DNA of 46,998 nucleotides from Pseudomonadota bacterium (GTDB lineage Bacteria > Pseudomonadota > Alphaproteobacteria > Sphingomonadales > Sphingomonadaceae). The notes beneath the pieces are model-generated. The model was not told the origin of the DNA. It worked only from the letters and a program-made list of their open reading frames with translations, and made no database searches. Both the position numbers and the translations under genes were made by a program. Below, one piece after another: positions 24,975-34,132 of the stretch (position 1 is the stretch's first letter; every line of letters begins with the position of its first letter). The DNA is taken from the NCBI GenBank assembly GCA_963205265.1, contig CAUJJI010000119.1, positions 1 through 46,998 on the forward strand, written 5' to 3'.

Positions 24975-25409
24975 TCATTTCCGCTCGCTCGAAATCACCG
25001 CGACGGTGAAGCGCGCGATGCAGACGAGGCGGCCCGCCTCGTCCTCGATGCGGATCGACCAGACCTGGCTGGTGCGGCCCAGCGCCTCCGGGCGGGCCGT
25101 GGCATGGACCCAGCCGTCGTAGGCGGGCCGGATGTGATTGGCGTTGATCTCCTGGCCGACGGCGACCTTCTCCGCCTCGTCGATGCAGAAGTTGGCGGCG
25201 ATCGACCCGACCGTCTCGGCCAGCGCGACCGATGCGCCGCCGTGCAGCCGCCCATGCGGCTGGCGCGTCCGTTCGTCGACCGGCATGCGCATGCGCAGCC
25301 AGTCGTCGCCGCAATCGACCAGCTCCATGCCGAGATGCCGGTGAAGCCCGATGGAGGACATCGCCTCGACCTGCGCCGGCGAAGGGCGCCGTCCGCCGAA
25401 CCAGATCAT
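24975..25409 (-). CDS. Hotdog-fold acyl-CoA thioesterase (PaaI/YdiI type)
   Basis: A protein of 144 residues with the single hotdog domain. The motif HGRLHGGASVALAETVGS contains the Gly-rich turn of the long helix and the Glu used as catalytic base in YdiI/EntH-type thioesterases. It would hydrolyse an acyl-CoA, perhaps to release CoA from a dead-end intermediate. The ATG overlaps the stop of the upstream aldo/keto reductase gene by one base (TGATG on the minus strand), which fixes the start and shows coupling. Confidence 0.9.
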   Translation of the reverse strand: MIWFGGRRPSPAQVEAMSSIGLHRHLGMELVDCGDDWLRMRMPVDERTRQPHGRLHGGASVALAETVGSIAANFCIDEAEKVAVGQEINANHIRPAYDGWVHATARPEALGRTSQVWSIRIEDEAGRLVCIARFTVAVISSERK

Positions 25410-26386
25410 CAGATGCCCGCGACCGGATGCGGTACGTAGGGCGCCTCGAGCTCGGCCAGTTCATCGGCCGACAGCGCGACGTCGAGCGCCGCCAGCGCAT
25501 CCTCGAGCTGCGCCATCCGCGAGACCCCGACGATCGGCGCGGTGATGCCGGGCCGGGCGAGCAGCCAGGCCAGCGCCACCTGCGCCATCGCCAGCCCGCG
25601 CGCGGCCGCGATCCGCTCGACTGCGGAAACGATCGCGCGGTCGCTCTCCGCCGTCGCCGTGTAGAGGTTGGCCAGGACCCTGTCGCCTTGCGAGCGCGCG
25701 GTTTCGCTGCCCCAGGGTCGAGTGAGGATGCCGCGCGCCAGCGGGCTCCACGGAATGACGCCGATGCCCTGGTCGCGGCACAGCGGCAGCATCTCGCGCT
25801 CTTCTTCGCGGTAGAGCAGGTTCACGTGGTTCTGCATCGAGACGAAGCGCGCCCAGCCGTGCTCGCGCGAGAGATTGAGCGCCTTGTGGAACTGCCAGGC
25901 ATACATCGACGAGGCGCCGATATAGCGCGCCTTGCCGGCCCTGACGATGGCGTCGAGCGCTTCCATCGTTTCCTCGATCGGGGTTTCGTGGTCGAAGCGG
26001 TGGATCTGGTAGAGGTCGACATATTCGGTGCCGAGACGCAGCAGGCTGTCGTCGATCGCCTGGAACAGCGCCTTGCGCGACAGCCCCGCCTGGTTCGGGC
26101 CGTTGCCCCAGCGGCCGTGCGCCTTGGTGGCGAGGACGATCTCGTCGCGCCGGGCGAAGTCCTTCAGCGCCCGCCCCGTCACTTCCTCGGAGGTGCCGCC
26201 GGCGTAGATGTTGGCGGTGTCGAAGAAGTTGATCCCCGCCTCGACCGCGCGGCGCAGGATCGGGCGGCTGGCCTCCTCGTCGAGGATCCAGCGGTGCCAG
26301 CCCTTGGAGGCATCGCCGAAGCTCATGCAGCCTAGGCAGATGCGCGAGACCTTGAGGCCGGTGTTTCCCAGGCGAACATATTCCAT
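25409..26386 (-). CDS. Aldo/keto reductase, second copy
   Basis: A TIM-barrel NADPH oxidoreductase of 325 residues. The tetrad is Asp in FFDTANIYAGG, Tyr in the same stretch, Lys in LATKAHG and His in YQIHRFD. The C-terminal APIVGVSRMAQLEDA segment binds cofactor. Its MSFG and SSMYAWQFHKAL segments place it near the YajO/AKR11-13 group. The ATG at 26386 is chosen over earlier codons because GAGGAG lies eight bases upstream. It is translationally coupled to the thioesterase gene and divergent from the VOC gene at 26487. Confidence 0.92.
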   Translation of the reverse strand: MEYVRLGNTGLKVSRICLGCMSFGDASKGWHRWILDEEASRPILRRAVEAGINFFDTANIYAGGTSEEVTGRALKDFARRDEIVLATKAHGRWGNGPNQAGLSRKALFQAIDDSLLRLGTEYVDLYQIHRFDHETPIEETMEALDAIVRAGKARYIGASSMYAWQFHKALNLSREHGWARFVSMQNHVNLLYREEEREMLPLCRDQGIGVIPWSPLARGILTRPWGSETARSQGDRVLANLYTATAESDRAIVSAVERIAAARGLAMAQVALAWLLARPGITAPIVGVSRMAQLEDALAALDVALSADELAELEAPYVPHPVAGI

Positions 26387-26486
26387 GGCCGGTCTCCTCG
26401 CGCAAAGTGCGGGCATTGTCCACCGCCCTTGCCGGGCGGCGAGCGGGCCGTCAGGATAGGCTCCTGCAACGGCGGGAGAGGATACC

Positions 26487-26900
26487 ATGGACTTCGACAT
26501 GCACGCGACCAAGCTCGTGGTCGGCGACGTTCCGGCGGCCGAGCGCTTCTATCTGGCGCTCGGGATGAAGCTGGTGAACCGCAACGTCGGCGGCGAGCGT
26601 GAAGTCCGGCAGGAGCAGAGCTGGCTGTCGCGGACCGGCGACATGGCAGCGCACGTGCTGATCCTCACCCGCTTCCTGGAATTGCACGCGCCGTCGCGCC
26701 CGACCTATCCCGGCGAGATCTGGCTGTGCTTCCGCGTGCCCGATGTCGAGGCGACGATCGCGACGGTCGAAGCGGAGGGAGGCAAGGTGATCCGCCCCGG
26801 CGAGGACCGGCCGGAGCACGCGGTCCGCGCCGCCGTCGTCTCTGATCCCGAAGGCCACCTGATCGAGCTGGTCGGGCCGATGAAGGAAGCGGCGGCGTGA
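26487..26900 (+). CDS. VOC-superfamily (glyoxalase-like) protein
   Basis: A protein of 137 residues with the two-module glyoxalase fold. Likely metal ligands include His6 (MHATKLVVGD) and Glu in HLIELVGP near the C-terminus. GGGAGAGG precedes the ATG. Its stop overlaps the GTG start of the ABM-domain gene (GTGA at 26897-26900), so the two are coupled. Lyase, epimerase or resistance functions are all known for the family; none can be chosen here. Confidence 0.85.
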   Translation: MDFDMHATKLVVGDVPAAERFYLALGMKLVNRNVGGEREVRQEQSWLSRTGDMAAHVLILTRFLELHAPSRPTYPGEIWLCFRVPDVEATIATVEAEGGKVIRPGEDRPEHAVRAAVVSDPEGHLIELVGPMKEAAA

Positions 26901-27187
26901 TCACCTATATCACCCACCTGCGGGTCGCGCCCGAAAACGCCGCGGCCTTCGAGGCGGTGATCGCCGAGATGACGCGCAAGGTCGAGCGCCACGAACCGGG
27001 CGTCGTCCACTACCACGCCTCGAAGAGCTGCGACGATCCGAGCCTCTATATGGTCGTCGAGGTCTATCGCGACGAAGCCGCCTTCAAGGCCCACTGGGAG
27101 ACCGACTACATCCGTCCCTCGCTCGAGCGGACCAAGCCGCTGGTCGAGGAAGGCTCGATGGACATCAAGCGCTACGTCAGCGCCTGA
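26897..27187 (+). CDS. Antibiotic biosynthesis monooxygenase (ABM/YgiN-like) domain protein
   Basis: A 96-residue ferredoxin-like dimeric alpha+beta barrel protein. It shows the family pattern of an N-terminal strand (MITYITHLRV), a helix, then LYMVVEVYRDEAAFKAHW. Family members include cofactor-free monooxygenases acting on quinones and polyketides as well as haem-degrading enzymes. It starts with GTG overlapping the upstream VOC stop, so the pair probably works together on one small aromatic or quinone-type compound, which is inference. Confidence 0.85.
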   Translation: MITYITHLRVAPENAAAFEAVIAEMTRKVERHEPGVVHYHASKSCDDPSLYMVVEVYRDEAAFKAHWETDYIRPSLERTKPLVEEGSMDIKRYVSA

Positions 27188-27304
27188 GCGCCGCGCCACC
27201 TCGTGCGCATTGCGACGACAGGCTCGCCGGCAGCCGCTGCAGGCTCTTGATCCGTTCGCCGCCGGCGTGCTCAAAGGCTGCCGCGACAAGGGAGAGAGCC
27301 TGAC

Positions 27305-28432
27305 ATGACCGCCAACCTGCCCAGCCACGGCCAGCAACTGCATTCGACGCTCGCTGCCGACGGCAGCCTGCGGCTCGAACTGGTCGAGGTGCCGGTAGTC
27401 CAGCCCGGACCCGGGCAGGTGGTCGTGCGGGTGGAAGCGGCGCCGATCAATCCGTCGGACCTGATGACCATGCTCGCCTCGGCCGATCCGGCGAGCGGGC
27501 GCTTCGGCGATGCGGTGCAGTTGCAGCTCGCGCCCGAGGAATTCGACCGGCGCCGCGGCCGCATCGGCCAGCCGCTGTCGGTGGGACTCGGCGGCGCCGG
27601 CACGGTCCTTGCCGCAGGCGATGGGGCCGAGGAGCTGCAAGGCCGCTCTGTCGCCTTCCTGTCGCTGAACCGCGGCAGCTTCGGCCAGTACGTCACGGTC
27701 GGCCGCGACGAATGCGCGCTGTTGCCCGACGGCGTTTCGGCCGCCGAAGGCGCCGACGTGTTCTGCAATCCGATGACCGCCCTCGCCATGGCCGAGCATG
27801 TGAAGCTCGAAGGCCAGCAGGCGCTGATCCACACCGCCGCCGCCTCGAACCTCGGCCAGATGCTGGTGCGGATCTGCCAGGAGGACGGCATCGCCCTGGT
27901 CAATGTCGTGCGGCGCCAGGAGCAGGTCGACCTGCTGAAAGGCATGGGCGCCGAGCACGTCTGCAATTCCAGCGCCCCCAGCTTCGCCGAGGACCTGCGC
28001 CGCGCCGTCGCCGCGACCGGCGCACGAATCGCCTTCGATGCGATCGGCGGCGGAAGCAGCGTCGCCACCCTGCTGCGCGCGATCGAGGATGTCGCCGCCG
28101 CGCAGCTCGGCTACTACAGCCCCTACGGCTCGTTCGGGCCGAAGGAGGTCTGCATCTACGGCCATCTCGATACCGCGCCGACAGTGCTGCACAACGGCGA
28201 ATACGGCATGGACTGGACGGTGCGGATGTGGGCGATGCCGCAGACCGTCGCTCGCGTCGGGCCGCAGCGCGCCGCCGAAATGCGCCGCCGCGTGCTGGAC
28301 GGCCTGAAGTCGACCTTCGCCAGCCGCTTCGGCCACGAGGTGCCGCTGGCCCAGCTGCTCGACCGCGAGGTGATGACCGCCTATGCGCGGCAGAGCACGG
28401 GCGAGAAGTACCTGATCAATCCGACCCTGTAA
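27305..28432 (+). CDS. MDR-family NAD(P)H oxidoreductase (quinone oxidoreductase/enoyl reductase-like)
   Basis: A medium-chain dehydrogenase/reductase of 375 residues. It has an N-terminal GroES-like domain (EAAPINPSDLM) and a Rossmann domain (IHTAAASNLGQMLVRICQ). The catalytic-zinc and structural-zinc Cys sets of alcohol dehydrogenases are absent, as in quinone oxidoreductases and 2-enoyl reductases. GGGAGAG lies before ATG 27305. Its last 17 bases overlap, tail to tail, the end of the TetR gene on the other strand, leaving no room for a terminator between them. Confidence 0.9.
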   Translation: MTANLPSHGQQLHSTLAADGSLRLELVEVPVVQPGPGQVVVRVEAAPINPSDLMTMLASADPASGRFGDAVQLQLAPEEFDRRRGRIGQPLSVGLGGAGTVLAAGDGAEELQGRSVAFLSLNRGSFGQYVTVGRDECALLPDGVSAAEGADVFCNPMTALAMAEHVKLEGQQALIHTAAASNLGQMLVRICQEDGIALVNVVRRQEQVDLLKGMGAEHVCNSSAPSFAEDLRRAVAATGARIAFDAIGGGSSVATLLRAIEDVAAAQLGYYSPYGSFGPKEVCIYGHLDTAPTVLHNGEYGMDWTVRMWAMPQTVARVGPQRAAEMRRRVLDGLKSTFASRFGHEVPLAQLLDREVMTAYARQSTGEKYLINPTL

Positions 28433-29111
28433 GGTCCTGCTCCAAGGGCGGCGGCACCGGGTCGCCGGCCGCCGCGCTCTCGTTCGCCTGGATGCCGTCG
28501 ATCACGAAGTCGATGATCGCCTCCCTGATCGCCGCGTCGTCGGCAAGGCCCTTGGGGAACAGCCAGTCCTTGAACATCAGGTTGGCCAGGACAGCCGCGA
28601 ACGAGACGCGGACCATCAGCCGGGGATCGACCCGCGGCTTGCCGCCGACGCGCTTCGACATCACCGCCGTGCCCTGGTCGAAGTAGCTGCGCAACCCGTC
28701 GAGATCGCCGACGCCCTCGGTCGATTCCGGCGAATAGGCCGAAGCGACGATCAGCGACATCAGCATGCGCGAATGCTCTTCCATGAAGTCCTGCAGCTCG
28801 CCGATGTAGCGCCGGGCCGCCTCGCGCATCGACTCGCTGTCGCCCGGCGGCACCGCATTGGCGGCATGGAATTCGGCGAGATGCCGGTTGAGCGGGGTGA
28901 AGATCGCCGCCCTGAACAGCGCCTGCTTCGAATCGTGGAAGCGGAAGATCTGCGCCTCGGTCACGTCGGCACGGCGAGCGATGGCGGCGGTGGTGGCGCC
29001 GCTGTAGCCCGACTGCTCGAATTCCTCGACCGCGGCTTCGAGGATCCGGTCGGCCACTTCCTGCGAGCTGCGCCTCTTGCGGCGCTGCGGCGCGGCTTGC
29101 TGCTTGGCCAA
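28416..29111 (-). CDS. TetR-family transcriptional regulator
   Basis: A repressor-type regulator of 231 residues. The N-terminal helix-turn-helix (about 20-65) has the TetR pattern ATTAAIARRADVTEAQIFRF; the rest is a helical ligand-binding domain. A basic tail (QRRKRRSSQE) precedes the HTH. It starts with TTG at 29111: AGGAAGGGAG lies nine bases upstream, and no ATG occurs before the HTH is lost. An imperfect palindrome at 29139-29154, just upstream, is a candidate operator for autoregulation. It may control the neighbouring catabolic genes or the divergent htpX. Confidence 0.9.
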   Translation of the reverse strand: MAKQQAAPQRRKRRSSQEVADRILEAAVEEFEQSGYSGATTAAIARRADVTEAQIFRFHDSKQALFRAAIFTPLNRHLAEFHAANAVPPGDSESMREAARRYIGELQDFMEEHSRMLMSLIVASAYSPESTEGVGDLDGLRSYFDQGTAVMSKRVGGKPRVDPRLMVRVSFAAVLANLMFKDWLFPKGLADDAAIREAIIDFVIDGIQANESAAAGDPVPPPLEQDLTGSD

Positions 29112-29138
29112 GAAACCGGACTCCCTTCCTCTGCTCGA

Positions 29139-29154
29139 TAGTCTGTACTGTCTA
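29139..29154. promoter_or_regulatory. Candidate TetR operator palindrome
   Basis: TAGTCTGTACTGTCTA is symmetric at 12 of 16 positions (TAGnCnGT/ACnGnCTA). It lies 28 bases upstream of the TetR start and about 90 bases upstream of htpX, in a locally less GC-rich stretch, as expected for an autoregulatory site. Confidence 0.5.
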
Positions 29155-29244
29155 GCGCCCTGGGTGCCAAGCGCGGTGGGCGACCGTTGAAAGTGCGCCG
29201 GCGCTCCCTAGATTCTGCGCAGTCATTGCAAGGAGGCGATGGAA

Positions 29245-30117
29245 GTGAACGGAATGAAGACGGCCATGCTGCTGGCGGCGCTCACCGCGCTGTTCATGGC
29301 GCTGGGCTACATGTTCGGCGGCAGCGGCGGCGCGATGATCGCGCTCGTCTTGGCGGCGGGCATGAACCTGTTCACCTACTGGAACGCCGACAAGCTGGTG
29401 CTGCGCATGCATCATGCCCGCGAGGTGGACGCACGCAGCGCGCCCGAATTCTACGGAATCGTCGCCGAACTGGCGCGCCGGGCCGGCATGCCGATGCCGC
29501 GCGTCTATCTGGTCGACGATCCCAATCCCAACGCCTTCGCCACCGGCCGCAATCCCGAACATGCCGCCGTGGCGGCGACCACCGGGCTGCTGAGCATGCT
29601 GACGCGCGAGGAAGTGGCCGGGGTCATGGCGCATGAACTGGGCCATGTCCGCAATCGCGACACGCTGATCATGACCATGGTCGCGACGATCGCCGGCGCG
29701 ATCTCGATGATCGCCAATTTCGGCCTGTTCTTCAGCCACGGCGACAACCGCCCCAATCCGCTGGTGGCGATCCTGGCGGTGGTCATGGCGCCGTTCGCGG
29801 CGATGATCGTGCAATTCGCCATCAGCCGCACGCGCGAATTCGGGGCGGACCGGGCCGGCGCGGAGATTTCCGGCAATCCCCAGGCCCTCGCCTCTGCCCT
29901 GCGCAAGATCGCCGGGCCGGCGCAGCGGATCCCCAGCATCGCTGCGGAGCGCAACCCGGCGGCGGCGCAGCTCTATATCGTGCCGACCCAGGTGTCGGAG
30001 CTGTTCTCGACCCACCCCGCCACCGAGAAGCGCATCGCCGCCTTGCAGGCGATGGGAACCGGGACGCAACCGCCGCCGGCACGGCGCTCGGCGCTGGATC
30101 CGCTGCGCCGAAGCTGA
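29245..30117 (+). CDS. htpX: Membrane zinc metalloprotease HtpX
   Basis: An inner-membrane stress protease of 290 residues. It has two N-terminal membrane segments (5-22 and 29-45), the zinc motif HELGH (130-134) with catalytic Glu131, two further hydrophobic segments (about 140-160 and 174-194), and the third zinc ligand Glu198 in [10 protein letters not shown]. It degrades damaged membrane proteins. I choose GTG 29245: the perfect AGGAGG at 29231-29236 is eight bases away, and MNGMKTAML matches the start of alphaproteobacterial homologues. ATG 29239 is too close to that site and ATG 29254 too far. Confidence 0.95.
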   Translation: MNGMKTAMLLAALTALFMALGYMFGGSGGAMIALVLAAGMNLFTYWNADKLVLRMHHAREVDARSAPEFYGIVAELARRAGMPMPRVYLVDDPNPNAFATGRNPEHAAVAATTGLLSMLTREEVAGVMAHELGHVRNRDTLIMTMVATIAGAISMIANFGLFFSHGDNRPNPLVAILAVVMAPFAAMIVQFAISRTREFGADRAGAEISGNPQALASALRKIAGPAQRIPSIAAERNPAAAQLYIVPTQVSELFSTHPATEKRIAALQAMGTGTQPPPARRSALDPLRRS

Positions 30118-30222
30118 ACGACCGCCCCCGATCCCGCGCGCGCGGGGTTCGGCAAGCTCCCCTTGCCTGCCCCGCCGGGCGAACCTATGCACTCCCCCGG
30201 ACCAGGGGGGAGACCGATCGCG

Positions 30223-31206
30223 ATGGCGCCGGCAGAGGACCTACGCAACAGCCTGACCTTGCCGGCCTTCTGCGCGCCGATGTTCCTGTGCAGCAACGCC
30301 GCTCTGGCCATAGCCTGCTGCGAAGCGGGGATCGTCGGCTCGCTGACCGCCAATCACTATGCCGACCTTGCCGAGCTCGAGGCCAACCTGCGCGAGGTGC
30401 ACGAAGCCCTGGCCCGCTTCGCCGACGAAAACCCCGGCCGGAAGATCGGCCCGCTGGCGGTCAATATCGCGCCGACCAAGGACAGCGACGATTTCCGCGC
30501 GCACCTGCAGGCGTGCAAGCGCTACGGCACCCGGATCATCGTCACCTCGGTCGGTAATCCGACGCAGAACGCCCCGATCGTGCGCGACTTGGGCATGCTG
30601 CACTTCCACGACGTCACCAACATCCGCTTCGCCGAGAAGGCGGCGGCGGCGGGAGTCGACGGGATGGTCGTGATTGGCGCCGGCGGCGGCGGCCACGCCG
30701 GGACGATCAGCCACCTCGCCTTCATTCCCAAGGTGCGGCAGATCTTCGCCGGCACGCTGGTCATGGCCGGCGCGGTCAGCACCGGCGCGGCGATCCGCGC
30801 GGCGGAAGTGCTCGGCGCCGATCTCGCCTACATGGGCACGCGCTTCATCGCGACGCGGGAATCGGGAGCGCCCGATGCCTACAAGGCGATGCTGGTCGAA
30901 GGCGGCGTCGAGGACGTGATCTACACCCGCGGCGTCAACGGCCTGGGGGCAAGCTGGCTCAAGGCATCGCTGCGGTCGGTCGGGCTCGATCCCGACAACC
31001 TGTTCATCCCCGAAGGCCGCTCGACCGAGCACCTGCCCGCCGGCAAGACGCCCTGGCGCGACATCTGGTCGGGCGGCCAGGGTGTGGGCCTGATCGACGA
31101 TATCCCGAGCGTCGCCGATCTCGTCGCCCAGCTGCAGCGCGAATACATCGACGCCTGCAAGGTGCCGGACATGGCCGCTGCCGCCCGCGCGGCGCTGGGG
31201 GCCTAG
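30223..31206 (+). CDS. Nitronate monooxygenase-like flavoprotein, second copy
   Basis: An FMN TIM-barrel protein of 327 residues, distinct from the one at 21401. It has VIGAGGGGHAGT with His158, and LGADLAYMGTRFIAT, the phosphate-binding end of the barrel. The N-terminus lacks the usual HPIVQGGM stretch and reads SLTLPAFCAPMFLCSN. ATG 30223 has GGGGGGAG ten bases upstream; earlier codons at 30163 and 30187 have none. Its role (nitronate oxidation, quinone or enoyl reduction) is open. It lies between htpX and mreB and shows no coupling to either. Confidence 0.88.
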   Translation: MAPAEDLRNSLTLPAFCAPMFLCSNAALAIACCEAGIVGSLTANHYADLAELEANLREVHEALARFADENPGRKIGPLAVNIAPTKDSDDFRAHLQACKRYGTRIIVTSVGNPTQNAPIVRDLGMLHFHDVTNIRFAEKAAAAGVDGMVVIGAGGGGHAGTISHLAFIPKVRQIFAGTLVMAGAVSTGAAIRAAEVLGADLAYMGTRFIATRESGAPDAYKAMLVEGGVEDVIYTRGVNGLGASWLKASLRSVGLDPDNLFIPEGRSTEHLPAGKTPWRDIWSGGQGVGLIDDIPSVADLVAQLQREYIDACKVPDMAAAARAALGA

Positions 31207-32462
<1,256 letters not shown>

Positions 32463-32591
32463 TCCGGCAGGCCCATCATCCTGGAGCGGCAATCCATCGT
32501 CACCGCGCGTAACTCAGGCGTTGCGTAGCGCAGCCGCGGCTGTACAAACGTTCAACAAAATAGATCTTTCACGACTCTTGAGAGGTGGAGA

Positions 32592-34043
32592 GTGCTCAAA
32601 TCTGCAGACAGCGGCCTTCGGGCCGTGCCCTTCCCGATCGACGATCCGGAGCGCATCCCGGTCCAGCGCTATTTCAGCGAGGAATTCTACCAGGCTGAGC
32701 TCGACCACCTGTGGCCGCATGTCTGGCAGATGGCCTGCCGGCTCGAGCAGATTTCCGAACTGGGCGACTGGATCGAATATACCAACGTCGGCCGGTCGGT
32801 GCTGATCGTCAACACCCGCGACGGGATCAAGGCCTTCCACAATGCCTGCCGCCACCGCGGCGTGCCCATCGCCGGCGGAACGACGGTCGATTCCTCGCAT
32901 GCGACGGCCCACGGCAATTGCAGCAAGGCCGGCTTCATCTGCCCGTTCCACGGCTGGCGGTGGAACATGGACGGCGAGAACACCCTGGTCTACGGCAAGC
33001 ACCTGTTCAGCGACCGGCAGCTCGATCCCCAGGACATCAACCTGGTCCCCTGCCGGGTCGAGACGGCGATCGGCTGTGCCTGGATCAATTTCGACGACGA
33101 CGCCCCGTCGCTGCGCGATTCGATCGGGCCGCTGCTCGACCGGATGGAAGCGCACAACGTCGGCAAGCTGCGCGCCGAGTGGTGCTATGGAACCGTGCTT
33201 CCCGCCAACTGGAAGATCGCCATGGAAGCCTTCATGGAAGGCTACCACGTGATGCAGACGCACCCGCAGCTGCAGCACGCCTCGCCGCAGATGTACGATG
33301 GACGCTACCGCAATCCGCAGGCCGACATGGCGCTGACCGCGGGAGCGCCCAAGCTGTGCGATCCGTCGCTCACCTTCGAGCAGAACCTCGCCGCGCAGAT
33401 CAAGTCGATGGAGCTGCTCAACGAAGGCATGGCGGGCATGATCCACGCAAAGGAAGTGGAGATCGCACGCTCGCTGGTCGGAGCGACCGAGGGCCTGCCC
33501 GAGGACCAGAACCAGGCCATGATGATGTGGCTGGGCATGGTCATGCAGCAGATCACCGAGCGCCTCCAGGCGCGGGGCGAGCCGGTTCCCGACCTCTGCG
33601 CGGTTTCGCAGAGCGATCCGGTCAACGCCGTCGAGTTCCTTTTCCCGCACTACTTCCTGCTGCCCTACTTCAGCAGCTTCTCGGCCTACCGCATTCGCCC
33701 GCTCGGCCCGGAGGAATGCTTCTTCGAGATCTGGTCGCTGACCACTTTCCCCGAAGGCGAGGAGCCCGAGCCGGTCATGGAGCCGACGGTCCTGCCGTTC
33801 GACAGCCCGGAATTCCCGCCGATCCCGCGCCAGGACTATTCGAACATCCCGATCCAGCAGCGCGGCCTGCACACCCGGGGCTTCGAATTCATGCGCCTGT
33901 CGAAAGACGTGGAAGGCCTCATCAGCAACTACCAGCGGATCATCGACGGCTATATCGCCGGGGTTCCGCAGGAGAAGCTGGCCAAGGCCAACCACCTGCT
34001 CGGCGGCAATTTCGACGGCAAGGTGCTCGAACTCGATCTCTGA
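32592..34043 (+). CDS. Rieske non-haem iron oxygenase, large subunit, second copy
   Basis: A protein of 483 residues with an N-terminal Rieske domain (Cys86-x-His88 and Cys117-x2-His120) and a catalytic domain carrying EAFMEGYHVMQTHPQ (His219, His224). The loop between the two cluster-binding motifs is long (28 residues between His88 and Cys117, against 18 in the first copy). It starts with GTG 32592, just after GAGGTGGAG. No ferredoxin, reductase or beta-subunit gene is adjacent. It stands between mreB and a convergent DUF1214 gene and ends at a strong hairpin. It probably hydroxylates or demethylates an aromatic or steroid-like compound. Confidence 0.93.
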   Translation: MLKSADSGLRAVPFPIDDPERIPVQRYFSEEFYQAELDHLWPHVWQMACRLEQISELGDWIEYTNVGRSVLIVNTRDGIKAFHNACRHRGVPIAGGTTVDSSHATAHGNCSKAGFICPFHGWRWNMDGENTLVYGKHLFSDRQLDPQDINLVPCRVETAIGCAWINFDDDAPSLRDSIGPLLDRMEAHNVGKLRAEWCYGTVLPANWKIAMEAFMEGYHVMQTHPQLQHASPQMYDGRYRNPQADMALTAGAPKLCDPSLTFEQNLAAQIKSMELLNEGMAGMIHAKEVEIARSLVGATEGLPEDQNQAMMMWLGMVMQQITERLQARGEPVPDLCAVSQSDPVNAVEFLFPHYFLLPYFSSFSAYRIRPLGPEECFFEIWSLTTFPEGEEPEPVMEPTVLPFDSPEFPPIPRQDYSNIPIQQRGLHTRGFEFMRLSKDVEGLISNYQRIIDGYIAGVPQEKLAKANHLLGGNFDGKVLELDL

Positions 34044-34074
34044 TCGGGTCGGCGAATCCAGCCAGCAAGTCCAG

Positions 34075-34098
34075 GCTCCCCGGCGACGGCCGGGGAGC
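34075..34098. terminator. Bidirectional hairpin terminator
   Basis: GCTCCCCGGC (34075-34084) and GCCGGGGAGC (34089-34098) form a perfect 10-bp stem with a GACG loop. It lies between the convergent Rieske (+) and DUF1214-like (-) genes. No T run follows, so termination may be factor-assisted. Confidence 0.6.
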
Positions 34099-34132
34099 GG
34101 GCATGCCTATCTCGGTCAGTCCGCCGCGCGGA

